Below the pieces are notes generated by a model. The model saw nothing but the letters and a program-made list of their open reading frames with translations, was not told where the DNA came from and did no database searches. A stretch of 64,000 nucleotides of DNA from Ureaplasma canigenitalium ATCC 51252 (GTDB lineage Bacteria; Bacillota_I; Bacilli_A; Mycoplasmatales; Mycoplasmoidaceae), in contig NZ_JONZ01000005.1 of the NCBI RefSeq assembly GCF_000712165.1, forward strand, positions 1 through 64,000, in the 5' to 3' direction. The position numbers were made by a program, and so were the translations under genes. The stretch's first letter is position 1. Each line of letters begins with the position of its first letter. This document shows, in pieces, positions 9,030 to 19,493 of the stretch.

Positions 9030-9966
9030 GTCCTTGCTTTGCTTTAATGTAGTATTTTAGGAGTTTTGTCTTATAAAGTTTCACATACTTATTGTTTTGA
9101 AAATCAGGGAAGTATGTCTGTAGGTATCTCACAGCATTTTCAATAGCAAGTTGGATAACTTTTTTCTTTTCCATTAATTTATATTTATTCCGGAAGTTAA
9201 TTGCATGCGATTCGTAAATGCTATTAAGAAATGAATAAAGACAAATAACAGTCATTCAGAAACAAAGTTCATCCAAATATTGTTCAAGAAGACCATATTT
9301 CTCAAATAAAGCGTAAAGTAACTTTATTTGAGAAAGCAAATCATAAATGTTGTAAATCAAGACACTATGATTTTGTCTTGAAAGAAGATTAATGTTTAAG
9401 TGTCTTCATGATTGAAAGTTAGTTAGTAAGTTAAAAATGTAAAGTGCTGGATACCACTTAACCGAGTTAAATGATAGATTATGTTCAAGTATAAAGGTTT
9501 TCTTAATAATCTTGTTTGAAATTGACCGACAATAACGCACAATCATTTGCTTTTCGAGAAGTAGATGAAGGTTTGATTCATTATCGGCAATTTCATCATT
9601 CAAGTTAAAGCTAAAAATATCATAACCGTCATTTAAAGCATTTAGTAAAACGGGAAGCACATCAAGATTTAACTCATGATTAGTTGCCACAAACCAGACA
9701 TAATCAGCATTCGAGTATTGAAGACCAATATTATAGGCATTTCCATACCCCAGAATTTGGTCAACATAAACATAACGAACATTGATATTGTATTCATCAA
9801 TAACCGTTGAAATTGTTTTAAAAACATTTTGTTCTGATGCATCGTCAATTAAAATCAATTCAATCTCTTTTTTGTTTTTAGCAACTGCTTGAAAAAATAA
9901 ACTAAGGTTTTTTCTTAGGTTATTCATATTTTTTGATAAATGCAAAATAATACTTAAACGATACAT
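9022..9966 (-). CDS. Family 2 glycosyltransferase
   Basis: A 314-residue protein with a GT-A fold. LSIILHLSKNMNNLRKNL at the N-terminus, LILIDDASEQN near residue 38 (nucleotide-sugar binding), and GYGNAYNIGLQYSNADYVWF near residue 73 are family 2 signatures. The classic DxD is replaced by a VATNHELN segment, so metal binding may differ. The C-terminal 130 residues are helical and unassigned. Probably a glycolipid or capsule enzyme; the acceptor is unknown. A TATAAT at 9979-9974 lies only 7 bases before the ATG, so the mRNA may be leaderless. Confidence 0.78.
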
Positions 9967-10013
9967 ATCTTTTATTATAAAGCATTTTCATTTTTTACTG
10001 ATTGATAATAAAA

Positions 10014-10038
10014 AAATAGCTAAGTGACTTAGCTATTT
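10014..10038 (-). terminator. Terminator after tRNA-Arg(TCG)
   Basis: Perfect 11-base stem AAATAGCTAAG/CTTAGCTATTT with a 3-base loop, followed on the minus strand by TTTTTTTATTATT. It lies 10 bases past the tRNA 3' end. Confidence 0.88.
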
Positions 10039-10047
10039 AGAGTCAAT

Positions 10048-10124
10048 TGGCGCACCCAAGAAGACTCGAACTTCTAACCCTACGCTTCGAAGGCGTATAT
10101 TCTAACCAATTGAACTATGGGTGC
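10048..10124 (-). tRNA. tRNA-Arg(TCG)
   Basis: Anticodon stem-loop TACGC CTTCGAA GCGTA; acceptor GCACCCA/TGGGTGC, G73, encoded CCA. It is the second of a two-gene tRNA-Arg unit and shares its acceptor start GCACC and anticodon stem with tRNA-Arg(TCT), so the pair may derive from duplication. Confidence 0.93.
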
Positions 10125-10158
10125 ACTAATTAAGGAAACCTTAATTAGAAAAATTTAA

Positions 10159-10235
10159 TGGCGCACCTGAAGGGATTCGAACCCCTGACCGTACGCTTAG
10201 AAGGCGTATGCTCTATCCTACTGAGCTACAGGTGC
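10159..10235 (-). tRNA. tRNA-Arg(TCT)
   Basis: Anticodon loop CTTCTAA reads TCT, for AGA and AGG codons. Acceptor GCACCTG/CAGGTGC, G73, encoded CCA. First gene of the tRNA-Arg pair. Confidence 0.94.
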
Positions 10236-10333
10236 AATATTTTTAATTATACAAAAAAGGACTATATAAAAAAAATAAAAAATTTTCTAAAAAAGAGAAA
10301 AAATCGCGAATATACATAGCGAGGAGGTAAAAA

Positions 10334-11521
10334 ATGTACTATACACAATTAAATAACCAAATTGTACACGAACGAAAAGTTAAAAACGAGACCAGACATC
10401 AACAAAATTACGAGGTCAAGCGTTATTTTGTTAATTTTCCCGATGTTGAACGCGACATTCCCGAATTATACGGTAGAGTACCGTTCTATCCTACTTCAAA
10501 AAATTTTGATGTAAAAATTAGCAATGATGTTCTTGAAATAACGGTTGACTTATTCATTTCTGGTGACTTTAGTTTACCAAGTGATTTTTTCATGATAGAT
10601 GCAGTCGCTGACCATGGATCTTTCGAAAATATTAGTACTCGGTATCTTGAAAAGCGAAGAAACGATTCAAATGGTATTATTGGTGATGGTTCTGGTTATG
10701 ACCATGTTTATCAAGCAAAGTTTAAAATTGATTTAAACAAAACAGGAATTAACACTAAGATTGTCGACTTTAAGAATCTTCAATGAATTATCAATGCAAA
10801 AATCAACCCTAAGTGGCTTGATAATAAAATGATTGTCTATAACAATGTGTCGAAGGAAATGATGGAGCAAGCTACAAGCAAACTGCTAAACAACACTCCG
10901 GTATTTTTTAAGTATCAAAATCGTTTCACTGATTTAGACAATCCTATATATAAAGAAAGAGCAACAGCAAAGTTTAATATTCATCAAGGTTCAGTACCAA
11001 CTTTTTTTAGCGATGAAAGCTTGAGCGAAAAGAGTGCTCTAAAACAGCAAGAAATAATCTTAAATTCTAGACTTGATTCGCTAGGAAAACTGAAAATTTT
11101 TGAACAAAATAAATATGGTGACCAATTCGGTTTTAATTTATTATCATACAAAATTGAATTTTCATATCGTAACCTAAAAGGTTACACTAAAACATTTAGT
11201 TTTGAAGAGTCAACAACCAGTTATAGCAAACAAGGAGATATTGTTGATTTTTTAATTAAAACTAAAACCTTCTACGATTTTGATCGTGATGAATTGGTAA
11301 TAAACGATCATTTAGGATATGCTGGTGTTTGATTACCAAACAAGCAGACCGTGAATATTAAAGTGCTCTTAATTAGTAACTTAAATGGAAGAAAAATTCA
11401 TCAATTTGACAAGCAAATTATCTTTAATAGCAACTTTCTCAAACAAGGAACACCTAAATTCAGTGTACGAAAAGCTGAAATTAAAAGTGAAAACATCAAG
11501 TGAAAGACAATTAAGGGATAA
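10334..11521 (+). CDS. Protein of unknown function, first gene of the ACP operon
   Basis: A 395-residue protein read through four TGA(Trp) codons (10784, 11330 and others). It has no signal peptide or membrane segment, so it is expected in the cytoplasm. The composition suggests beta-strands. I recognise no domain. A very strong ribosome site (GAGGAGGT, 10321-10328) precedes the ATG, unusual for this window, where sites are mostly weak. The next gene starts 5 bases after its stop. It is unclear whether it works with the secreted protein encoded next or with the acyl carrier protein. Confidence 0.8.
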
Positions 11522-11526
11522 AAGTT

Positions 11527-13158
11527 ATGACAAAGAAAACGAAAATCCTAGTAGGAACTTTTACAGGTGTGATTGGTTTCGGTGCCCTTGTTGGAACTGG
11601 AACAAGTATTGCACTTACATCTAATCAAAACAAAATAAATCAAAAAATTATTGAAAACAATAATCAAAATGTAGCAAACGATATTGATGCTACTAAAGGA
11701 GAGGTATATTATGAAAACAAACCAAGTTACAAAAACGAATTCAACAACATCGACGAGCGTATTGAAGAACTTAAGAAGAGAAATGAGTCTGATAAATCTA
11801 GTGAATTGTTGAAAATTAATGAACAAATCACTATAGTTGACCGCGATGCAAACAATATTAAAAATATCGACATTGATGTAACGAAAAACAATAACAAAGA
11901 AACAACCAAGTATATATATTACAAAAACAACAAAAGTGATGATAATTCACAACTTAATCAAACTAACGAAACATTAAAAGAAACAAAAGAACACAATGAC
12001 GACAGTGAAGGATCAGCAGAACAGAGTAATTTACATTTAGGCGAAAATAGTAAAACAGAAAATACTCAAACTAAATCAAAAGATAAAATATCATCTATAG
12101 TAGCTACTAAAAATCAAAAAAATACCAAAGATAGTGCTATAAACGAAAAAACCGCTAATAATGTCAATGGAAACAATAGTGGAAATAAGGTCAATGCTGA
12201 AACTTTAAAAAAAGAAGAAAACAAGCTATCTATTGAAGAAGAAAAAGAAATTAAATCTTCTCCTGGAGCATTTTCTACCAAAGAAAATTTAGATAATAGT
12301 CAAAATAAATCGAATTCATTAACTAGCGATAAAAAAGAAGAATTGAATTCTTATAATGGTCATTCAACTATATCTAAAAAGGTGTCTGATAATCAGAAAG
12401 AAAGCAATACTATTAAACCTAAAATACCAATCAATCCTTTACAAAATAGTACTAATCTTTCGAACGATAATCAGGAAGAAATAAGAAAAAGACACAGCAT
12501 TCCAGCATATAAACTCGAGCAATCATTGCTTAAAAAAATAGATAATGGTGAATCTATTAATAAAGGAATAAATCCTGGTCTTCTTTTGTCAACAGAAAAA
12601 AATGAGAATCCTAATTTAAAGAAGATTGACGAAGCTAAAAGAAATCAATACAAAAGTGAAAATAAAGTCGATAAAAAGAGTCGAACAGGTGTTGAAGAAA
12701 AAGAAAAGACTATAACGGGAAAAGTAAAAACAGAAACCCACTTAACGACAAAGCAGAGAGACAATACTACAACAAAAAAATTTAACCAAAAATCAGTAAT
12801 CAAAAATACAACAGAGAAAAAAGAAATTCCTATTATTCGGTTTAACCTAGTTAATGCTGTCGAGCAAAATAACGATCTTTATAAATTACTTGATTACGAA
12901 CATTATTTTAGTGGTGATACAACTAATATCACCTTTTCACTGGATGAATTTGAAAGTGGAATTGTAAAAATTATTCGTCAAGCTATCAGTAGTTTTAATG
13001 AATTTAAACCATTAATGAACTATATTAAAACTGATGTTAAATATAGTTTCGGTGATGAAAAGAAAACGGTTATAATTAATGTTAATTGATATTTTGATCA
13101 ATATAATATTGAAAATGAAATGAGATATTACGATCAATTTGTAATAGAGCTAAATTAA
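11527..13158 (+). CDS. Surface-anchored low-complexity protein
   Basis: A 543-residue protein. A basic N-terminus (MTKKTK) and a Gly-rich hydrophobic stretch (residues 7-32) form a signal anchor without a lipobox Cys. About 370 residues of Asn/Lys/Glu/Ser/Thr-rich disordered sequence follow. A compact domain of about 110 residues (from IIRFNLVNAVEQ) closes the protein with alternating strands. The layout resembles the MIB proteins at 32003 and 39227 (signal anchor, disordered linker, folded C-terminal part) but no MIB sequence is shared. The stop overlaps the acpP start (TAATG), so translation is probably coupled. Confidence 0.75.
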
Positions 13159-13391
13159 TGGAAAATAAAATAAGAACCGCAATTGAAAAAGTAGCTAAAG
13201 AAAAAAAAATTAGTCTTAATTTTAATAAGCAAGATACATCATTAAAAGATCTTGGGATTGATAGTTTAATTGCTATTGATTTAATTATTAAAATCGAAGA
13301 AGAGTTAGGTGTTACACTTGATGATGATGTACTTATGAAAATAAAGACATTAAGTGATTTAATCGAAGCATTTAAAAATAAATTAAGGTAG
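13158..13391 (+). CDS. acpP: Acyl carrier protein
   Basis: A 77-residue carrier protein. The phosphopantetheine site is LGIDSLIAIDLI, with the Ser at residue 38. The usual DSL motif and four-helix length are present. Mollicutes lack fatty-acid synthesis, so ACP is thought to serve phospholipid acyl transfer by PlsX/PlsY or cofactor assembly. It is translationally coupled to the surface protein gene upstream, an unusual partner. The tRNA-Trp(TCA) gene lies 53 bases downstream and may share the transcript. Confidence 0.93.
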   Translation: MENKIRTAIEKVAKEKKISLNFNKQDTSLKDLGIDSLIAIDLIIKIEEELGVTLDDDVLMKIKTLSDLIEAFKNKLR

Positions 13392-13444
13392 TTGCGGATC
13401 ACTATTTCGTTAGTTATAATATATAAATACTTATGCTAACGATT

Positions 13445-13519
13445 AGGGGTATAGTTCAATGGTAGAACTGCGGACTTCAAATCCGCGTGTTGTGGGTTCG
13501 AGTCCTGCTACCCCTGCCA
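13445..13519 (+). tRNA. tRNA-Trp(TCA), reads TGA codons
   Basis: Acceptor AGGGGTA/TACCCCT, anticodon stem-loop GCGGA CTTCAAA TCCGC giving TCA, G73, encoded CCA. This tRNA decodes TGA as tryptophan, the genetic-code change of Mycoplasma and Ureaplasma. It closely resembles tRNA-Trp(CCA) at 63036, as expected from a duplication. Confidence 0.96.
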
Positions 13520-13529
13520 TTAATAAATA

Positions 13530-13560
13530 AAAACCATCCGGAGGTAATCCAGATGGTTTT
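13530..13560. terminator. Bidirectional terminator between tRNA-Trp and rplQ
   Basis: Nine-base stem AAAACCATC/GATGGTTTT with a 13-base loop. Six T follow on the plus strand and an A-run precedes it, giving a T-run on the minus strand. It separates the acpP-tRNA unit from the convergent end of the ribosomal operon (rplQ stop at 13583). Confidence 0.85.
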
Positions 13561-13582
13561 TTCTTGTTTCTTTTTGTTTTAA

Positions 13583-13942
13583 TTAAACAAGTTGTAATAC
13601 TGCTTCTTCGGTATTATCAGAAGCTCTTGTCCCTAGTTTAATAACACGGGTATATCCACCATTACGTTTACTATACTTTGTTCCAATTTCGTTAAATAAC
13701 TTTTGCAACAAACTCTTCTTATCGTAAAGTTTTGTGTTTAGTAAATAACTAGCTGCTTGTCTTCGACTTGCAAGAGTATTTTTCTTCGCAAGGGTAATTA
13801 AGTGTTCCACATGTCGTTGTGATTCTTTGGCTTTCGTCTTAGTTGTTGTGATTGCACCATAAGCAAGCACATCTGAAACTTGTTGACGAGAGACCATTTT
13901 ACGTCAAGATCTTGTCTTACCAGGTTTATTAATATAACTCAT
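13583..13942 (-). CDS. rplQ: 50S ribosomal protein L17
   Basis: A 119-residue L17. Start chosen at 13942 to give MSYINKPGKTRSWRKMVSR, matching the conserved N-terminus; a TGA(Trp) lies within it. L17 is found near the polypeptide exit tunnel. Last gene of the long ribosomal operon, 12 bases after the rpoA stop. The C-terminus RVIKLGTRASDNTEEAVLQLV is typical. Confidence 0.95.
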
Positions 13943-13954
13943 TTTTACTCCTTC

Positions 13955-14989
13955 CTATTCTTCATCATCGTTATTTAAATCACGGATGAAATCGTTGTAT
14001 GTTGGATGATCATCCTTCAAATATAAACCACGGTCAGCAAGCTTCTTAACAATTTCTGTTACAGACTTACGTCCAAGGTTCTTAATTCGTTCAAGAGTTG
14101 CACGGTTCATTTCAATTAATTCAAGAGTTGAATTAATTCCAGATTGCTTAAGGGCATTATAAGCACGAACAGTTAAATCTAAATCATCAATCATTATTGA
14201 TGAGCTTGTTCGTTTTTCTTCCTCTTCCTTTTCTCTTGTAATAATCAAATTATTAATTGTTTTATTGATGTCAACAATTGGTTGAAGGTGTGCCTGCATT
14301 ATTTTTGCCGCAATCGCAATCGCATCTGACCCTGAAACAGTTCCATTAGTCGCGATGTCAATTGTAAGGATTTCTGAAACAGAGTTCTTAGAGTCCTTAA
14401 TTGTTTCAACATCATACTTGAAATGAATGACTGGACTGTAGTTTGAATCGGTTGGAATCATGTGAAGTGTTTGAACATAATCCTTGTTAGTCATAAAATC
14501 AACACGTCCTCGACCTGTACGGGCATAGATTTCAATTTCAAGAGAAACCGGTTCTGTAACTTCAGCAATGATTAATTCTTTATTTAAAATTTCGAAACCA
14601 AGTGGACAGATGATATCACCAGCTGTAACTAGACCCGGTCCTTCAAATTTAATCATCATTTTTGGTCATTTTTCCATGATTAAATTATTAAAATGTTCAT
14701 CATCAAAAATTTGTTCATTTACTTTAATTGCGAGTGATTTCAAATTAAGAATAATGTGGGTTAAGTCCTCTTTTACACCAGGGATTGCTTGAAATTCGTG
14801 GGAATGACCAACGAATTTAACAGCAAACATACTAGCACCTTGAATACTAGATAGACAAATACGACGTAATGCATTTCCTAATGTGTCACCAAACCCAGTT
14901 TCAAGTGGTCCGATTTTAATCTTTGTACGGTTCGGATTATCACTAAAAATGGTCGGTACATCGATATTGTACTTTAAAAATTTTTGCAT
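13955..14989 (-). CDS. rpoA: RNA polymerase alpha subunit
   Basis: A 344-residue alpha subunit, interrupted by one TGA(Trp) at 14664. The N-terminal dimerisation domain carries [22 protein letters not shown] near residue 28, the assembly signature. The C-terminal domain has [19 protein letters not shown] and [17 protein letters not shown], the helix-hairpin-helix region that contacts UP elements and regulators. Length is normal. Located between rpsK and rplQ as in most Firmicutes. Confidence 0.96.
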
Positions 14990-15012
14990 TAAATTTCTCC
15001 ATTAATACTAGA

Positions 15013-15378
15013 TTATCTAGGTTTTTTAGGTGGTCTACATCCATTGTGTGGGATTGGTGTCACATCCTTAATTTTAGTAACTTCTAATCCACTCGCCTGT
15101 AGTGAACGAATTGCCGTATCACGACTTGCCCCTGTCCCATTAACATGAACTTCAACTGATTTAAGACCCATTTCAATGCATGATTTAGCAGCACTTTCTG
15201 CTGCTATCCCGGCTGAGTAAGGAGTTTTTTTCTTTGTTCCTTTATACCCAATAGTTCCAGAACTAGCTCAAGAAAGGACATTCCCTTGTTCATCAGCCAA
15301 AGTAATAATGGTGTTGTTTTTTGTTGTATGAATATAAGCAATACCGTTAGTAAAACTTAATTTCTTCTTCTTTGCCAT
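15013..15378 (-). CDS. rpsK: 30S ribosomal protein S11
   Basis: A 121-residue S11. Start [23 protein letters not shown](Trp) falls in the conserved [13 protein letters not shown] segment. [19 protein letters not shown] and the closing [11 protein letters not shown] are family signatures. S11 lines the platform of the small subunit near the mRNA exit. Spacing is 20 bases after rpsM and 23 before rpoA. Confidence 0.96.
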
Positions 15379-15398
15379 GGTAATTCTCCTTTCTTTTA

Positions 15399-15797
15399 CT
15401 ATCTAGTTTCAATCTTCTTATTCGCAACTGTCTTACGAGGTCCCTTACGAGTTCTCGCATTTGTCTTTGTTCTTTGACCACGAACTGGTAGGTTACGTCG
15501 GTGACGCATACCACGGTATGAACCAATTTCCATTAATCGTTTGATATCCATCGCGATGGTACGACGAAGGTCACCTTCAATTTGTAGCTTTTCGCCATTC
15601 ATTTTAACGAATTCTAGAGCATACTTACGGATATCAGCGATTTGTTGTTCACCAAGATCTTTTACTCTGATGTTTTCATCTATATTAGCTTTTTTTAAAA
15701 TTTGACTTGCTGTTGATTTTCCTATACCAAAAATATAGGTAAGGGAAATTACAACACGCTTGTCATTTGGAATATCTACTCCTAAAATACGTGCCAT
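15399..15797 (-). CDS. rpsM: 30S ribosomal protein S13
   Basis: A 132-residue S13 at the head of the small subunit, contacting the P-site tRNA and L5. [15 protein letters not shown] opens the protein, [11 protein letters not shown] forms the helix-hairpin-helix, and [25 protein letters not shown] is the basic tail. Standard length and order. Confidence 0.97.
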   Translation of the reverse strand: MARILGVDIPNDKRVVISLTYIFGIGKSTASQILKKANIDENIRVKDLGEQQIADIRKYALEFVKMNGEKLQIEGDLRRTIAMDIKRLMEIGSYRGMRHRRNLPVRGQRTKTNARTRKGPRKTVANKKIETR

Positions 15798-15808
15798 GCT
15801 CTAAGCTC

Positions 15809-15922
15809 CTATCCTTGACGTTGCTTGTGTTTTGGGTTGCTACATATTACACGGACAACACCACATCGTTTAACAATTTTGCAATCCTTGCAAATTGCTT
15901 TTACACTAGCTCTTACTTTCAT
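15809..15922 (-). CDS. rpmJ: 50S ribosomal protein L36
   Basis: A 37-residue protein too short for standard ORF cut-offs. It starts [19 protein letters not shown] and ends [11 protein letters not shown]. The four zinc ligands (C..C....C....H) are all present, so this is the zinc-binding form. It sits between infA and rpsM, its usual place. Confidence 0.96.
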   Translation of the reverse strand: MKVRASVKAICKDCKIVKRCGVVRVICSNPKHKQRQG

Positions 15923-15940
15923 AAAAATTTCCTTTATATA

Positions 15941-16177
15941 TTAGGTTGGTTTTTTAAAGGTATCACGGTGACGATATGTAATTCTTCCACGTGTTAAGTC
16001 ATAAGGACTAAACTCAACATCGACTGTATCACCCGGTAAAATATTGATTTTGTGGACTCGCATTTTACCTGATACGTGGCCGTTCACCATAATATCATTT
16101 TCAAGAAGAACCTTGAAGTTCCCACCTTGAAGGACTTCAACGATTTTTCCTGTCATTTTTATTTTTTCATCTGCCAT
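15941..16177 (-). CDS. infA: Translation initiation factor IF-1
   Basis: A 78-residue OB-fold protein that blocks the A site during initiation. [37 protein letters not shown] and [15 protein letters not shown] are clear family landmarks. It starts 11 bases after the map stop. Confidence 0.97.
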   Translation of the reverse strand: MADEKIKMTGKIVEVLQGGNFKVLLENDIMVNGHVSGKMRVHKINILPGDTVDVEFSPYDLTRGRITYRHRDTFKKPT

Positions 16178-16188
16178 TTTATCCTCTT

Positions 16189-16935
16189 TTATTCAGTTAA
16201 AACTAAACAGCCATCGTCAGTCACTAGTATCATATGTTCTCAATGACATGTGATTTCTTTATTTTTTGATTTGACAGATCAATGGTCAAGGGGATCAATA
16301 AAATATTGATTACTCCCTTTTAGAATCATTGGTTCAATACAGATTACCATATTTGGTTCAAGAATAACACTCGGTGCAAACATTGAACGATAATTGAAGA
16401 TCATTGGATCTTCATGGATGTTATTACCACATCCGTGTCCACAAAAATCACGTAGTATATAGTAACCCTGACCTTCGACATAATTTTGAATCGTCTTTGA
16501 AATTTCTTTAGTATTTATTCCAGGACGAATCATTTTGATTGCTCTGTTTAGTGATTCAAGACAAACATCAGAAATGTTTTTTGCTTCTACATTGTTGCCG
16601 AAAATAATAGTGAAGGCCGCATCACAGTAGTGATCCATATACTTCACTCCGACATCAAATGTAACCTTGTCATTTTCCTTAATGACATAATCGGTTGGGA
16701 CTCCATGAATGACGCAATCATTCACTGAAATACAAATATGACCCTTAAAACCAAGATATTGATAAAAAGCAGAAGTTCCCCCGTTTTCTGTAATCACACG
16801 GTCAGCAAGAGCATCGAGTTCAAGTAAAGTTGAACCAACTTTAGCCTCTTTGATAATGGCCTCACGGGCAATTTTTCAAATTCTGCAAGCTTCTTTTATT
16901 TTCTTAATATCATCTTCGGTTTTAATAATAACCAT
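16189..16935 (-). CDS. map: Methionine aminopeptidase, type I
   Basis: A 248-residue enzyme that removes the initiator Met. Start chosen at 16935 ([20 protein letters not shown]); an internal Met at 16797 would truncate the fold. Metal ligands are visible: Asp in [17 protein letters not shown], His in [13 protein letters not shown], Glu in MVICIEPM, and Glu in HWEHMILV. Two TGA(Trp) codons occur near the ends. Located between adk and infA as in Bacillus. Confidence 0.95.
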
Positions 16936-16946
16936 AAGTACCTTCT

Positions 16947-17576
16947 TTATTTTAGATATTGATTAATCTCGTTATACATTGACGTGATATCTTGGTTCGC
17001 ATTAATTCTTACAAGCTTTTGTTCTTTTTCGTAGTACTCAATCAACGGTAGAGTTAATTCGTCAAATTCTTTAAACCGATGAAGAACTGTATCGATGTTA
17101 TCATCATCCCGTTTAACAAGGGGAATATGACAGTGGTCACAGTATCCTTCTTTTTTTGGTTTGATGAAATAAATGTTGTAAATAAATTTACACTCTGGAC
17201 ATGACACCCTACCAGTTAATCGCTTAACTAAGATATCCCGATCAATGTCAAGATAGAAGGCATAGTCAAGCGAACAATAAGTATCAAGGTATTCCGCTTG
17301 TGATACACGGCGCGGGTAACCATCGAGAACAAATGACTCATTTTTTAAGACAAGCGGGTGGACTGTATCATAAATAAATTTGTTTGTAATTTCATCTGGT
17401 ACAAGTTTACCCTGTTTTAAAATTCCGTCAATTTGTTCCTTTAATGGACTATTCGTTTCGAGTACTTTTCGGAATAAATTACCTGATGAAATATGCATTA
17501 ATTTATTTCGTTCAATTAACAAGTTGGAAATCGTACCCTTTCCAGCTCCTGGTGCTCCAATTAATATAATTTTCAT
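16947..17576 (-). CDS. adk: Adenylate kinase
   Basis: A 209-residue long-lid adenylate kinase (ATP + AMP to 2 ADP). P-loop IGAPGAGKGTI at residues 5-15, AMP-binding LDGYPRRVSQAEYL, and a lid with CPEC and CDHC pairs that should bind structural zinc. Normal length. Placed between secY and map in the spc section of the operon. Confidence 0.97.
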   Translation of the reverse strand: MKIILIGAPGAGKGTISNLLIERNKLMHISSGNLFRKVLETNSPLKEQIDGILKQGKLVPDEITNKFIYDTVHPLVLKNESFVLDGYPRRVSQAEYLDTYCSLDYAFYLDIDRDILVKRLTGRVSCPECKFIYNIYFIKPKKEGYCDHCHIPLVKRDDDNIDTVLHRFKEFDELTLPLIEYYEKEQKLVRINANQDITSMYNEINQYLK

Positions 17577-17586
17577 AATTTCTTAT

Positions 17587-19005
17587 CTACCATAAATTCG
17601 ATGATTTACTATTTTTACTCTCATCATCTTTATTAATAATAATATTAGTTTCAATTTCTTTTCGTTGATATGCATAATTTGTAGAAGTCGAAGTTGAAAC
17701 GATTGCATTTCATAATTCAAGAGTCGCACTAACCATAATAATTAGTGAAGTTCCCCCGAAAATTTGGCCACTCTGAATAACCGGAACTCCATTATTAATC
17801 TGTTTCGCAATCAAGGAAACAAGGTGGGGAAGACTAGCTAGGAAACTTAAGATTGGAGCTCCTAACCAATTAATCCGGTAGATTACTCGATTTAGGTATT
17901 TTTCGGTATTGATTCCAACTAAAATCCCGGGGATAAATCGACCACTCTTTTTGATGTCCTCAGACATCCTTGGAGGATTTAATTGAACATAACTAAAGAA
18001 AAAGGTAAAAAGGAAGATTAATCCGACATAGATGGCAAGACCACTTCATGAATCAATAATAAAATAGTTTTGAATAATGGAATAAGCATTTGAATTGTGA
18101 TCAAGAAATTCCGATACTTGGGCTGGAATGCTTAAGATTGTTGATGCAAAGATGACTGGCATTACCCCTGCGGTCATAATCTTAATCGGAAGGAAGGGAA
18201 GTTTTCTATGATCAAGAATTAAAGCTTGACCAGTTTGCTGAATCGGGATTTTACGTGTGCTGTTATTTACAAAAATAACACCAATTAAAATAATCAAGTA
18301 AAAAAGGACATAAAGGATAAAACCGATAACTTGTGCTATTCTTTGGGTTGTAACAACACCTAAGTTAGTAAAGATGCTACTAAATTGATTAAATAACCCA
18401 GCAACAATCCCACTTAAAATTAATAAGGTAATACCATTACCAAGACCTTTTTTAGAAATTAGGTCAGCAAGAAAGAGACTAACATAAGTTCCAGCTACCA
18501 TAAGGAAGATATAAGTCACATAAAAAAGTGGAGAATCTTTCGCAAACGGTGCACCTTCAATGCTAAAAAACTGGTCATTTCGAGATAGCAAGTTAATAAT
18601 GACAACAGCCTGCATTACTGCAAGTGGGAGAGTAATGATTCTTGTAATAACCTCAATCTTCTTTCGACCACGTTCACCGCTCTTCTGCAATTTCGCAAGC
18701 GGAGGAATTAATTCAGTCGAAAGAAGTTGCATAATAATTTGAGCTGTAATATACGGGCCAATCCCAATCGCAAACATACTAAGTTGAGACAATCCACCCC
18801 CGCCAAGTAAGTTAACAATACTAAAGAAAGATCCTTGCTGACGGAAATTTTGGTTTAGTTGGATAAATGGCATTGGGATAACTGAACCGATACGGAAGAG
18901 AATTAAGATAACAATAGTTGTAAAAAGAGCAAGCATTGTTTTTTTATTCTTAATAATCTCAATAAAGGTCTTTCAACCACTATTTTTTTGTTTTTTCTTA
19001 TTCAT
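17587..19005 (-). CDS. secY: Protein translocase subunit SecY
   Basis: A 472-residue channel subunit of the Sec translocon, which must export the many lipoproteins in this window. Start chosen at 19005 (MNKKKQKNSGWKTFIEI). Ten membrane helices can be traced. IGPYITAQIIMQLL, KKGLGNGITLLILSGI, IPIQQTGQ and INNGVPVIQSGQIF are family landmarks. Several TGA(Trp) codons split it. The last 50 residues are hydrophilic, longer than usual, and end in NLW. Confidence 0.95.
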
Positions 19006-19028
19006 AACGACTATTTAAAAAACGATAA

Positions 19029-19054
19029 AAGCTAACGCTATAAGACGTTAGCTT
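19029..19054 (-). terminator. Hairpin at the rplO-secY junction
   Basis: Nine-base stem AAGCTAACG/CGTTAGCTT with an 8-base loop that holds the rplO stop codon. The minus strand continues TTTATCGTTTTTT, a broken T-run. It could be an attenuator inside the operon or a processing site; the genes on both sides must still be expressed. Confidence 0.5.
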
Positions 19055-19484
19055 CACTTTTAGCATCCTTAATTGCTAGAAGTGCACCTTTTGAAAAACT
19101 GTTCGCATAAACTTTAACCCCTTTTAGACCAAGTTTATTTCCAATTACCTTAATCGGAGCTTTTTTGTGATTAATTAGCCCTTTTTCAAGATAAAAATCA
19201 ACATTGAATTCTTTAATATTTTCATATTGACCAAGGTGATTTAAGTTGATGATATTAATTTGTTTCTTAAAACGGTAGTTTGAAAAACCAACCTTTGGTG
19301 TTCTTCGGTAAAGAGGAGTTTGTCCCCCCTCAAAAGCAAGACGTACTAGACCTGACTTACGAGCTTTTTGACCATCTTGACCACGACCAGAAGTCTTCCC
19401 AAGACCAGACCCATGACCACGACCAACACGTTTTTGTTTATGATTTCTTGATCCAGGAATGTATGATAAATTATTTAATTGCAT
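19038..19484 (-). CDS. rplO: 50S ribosomal protein L15
   Basis: A 148-residue L15 with the Gly/Arg-rich N-terminal extension ([17 protein letters not shown]) that penetrates the large-subunit rRNA, then [17 protein letters not shown]. It follows rpsE by 9 bases; rpmD (L30), which lies between them in many bacteria, is absent, as is usual for mollicutes. Confidence 0.96.
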   Translation of the reverse strand: MQLNNLSYIPGSRNHKQKRVGRGHGSGLGKTSGRGQDGQKARKSGLVRLAFEGGQTPLYRRTPKVGFSNYRFKKQINIINLNHLGQYENIKEFNVDFYLEKGLINHKKAPIKVIGNKLGLKGVKVYANSFSKGALLAIKDAKSEANVL

Positions 19485-19493
19485 AACAAACTC

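Noticed and set aside
11548..11826. Hydrophobic minus-strand frame over the surface protein gene
   Set aside because: Antisense to an Asn/Lys-rich coding region, which yields Phe/Ile-rich shadow frames; no ribosome site.
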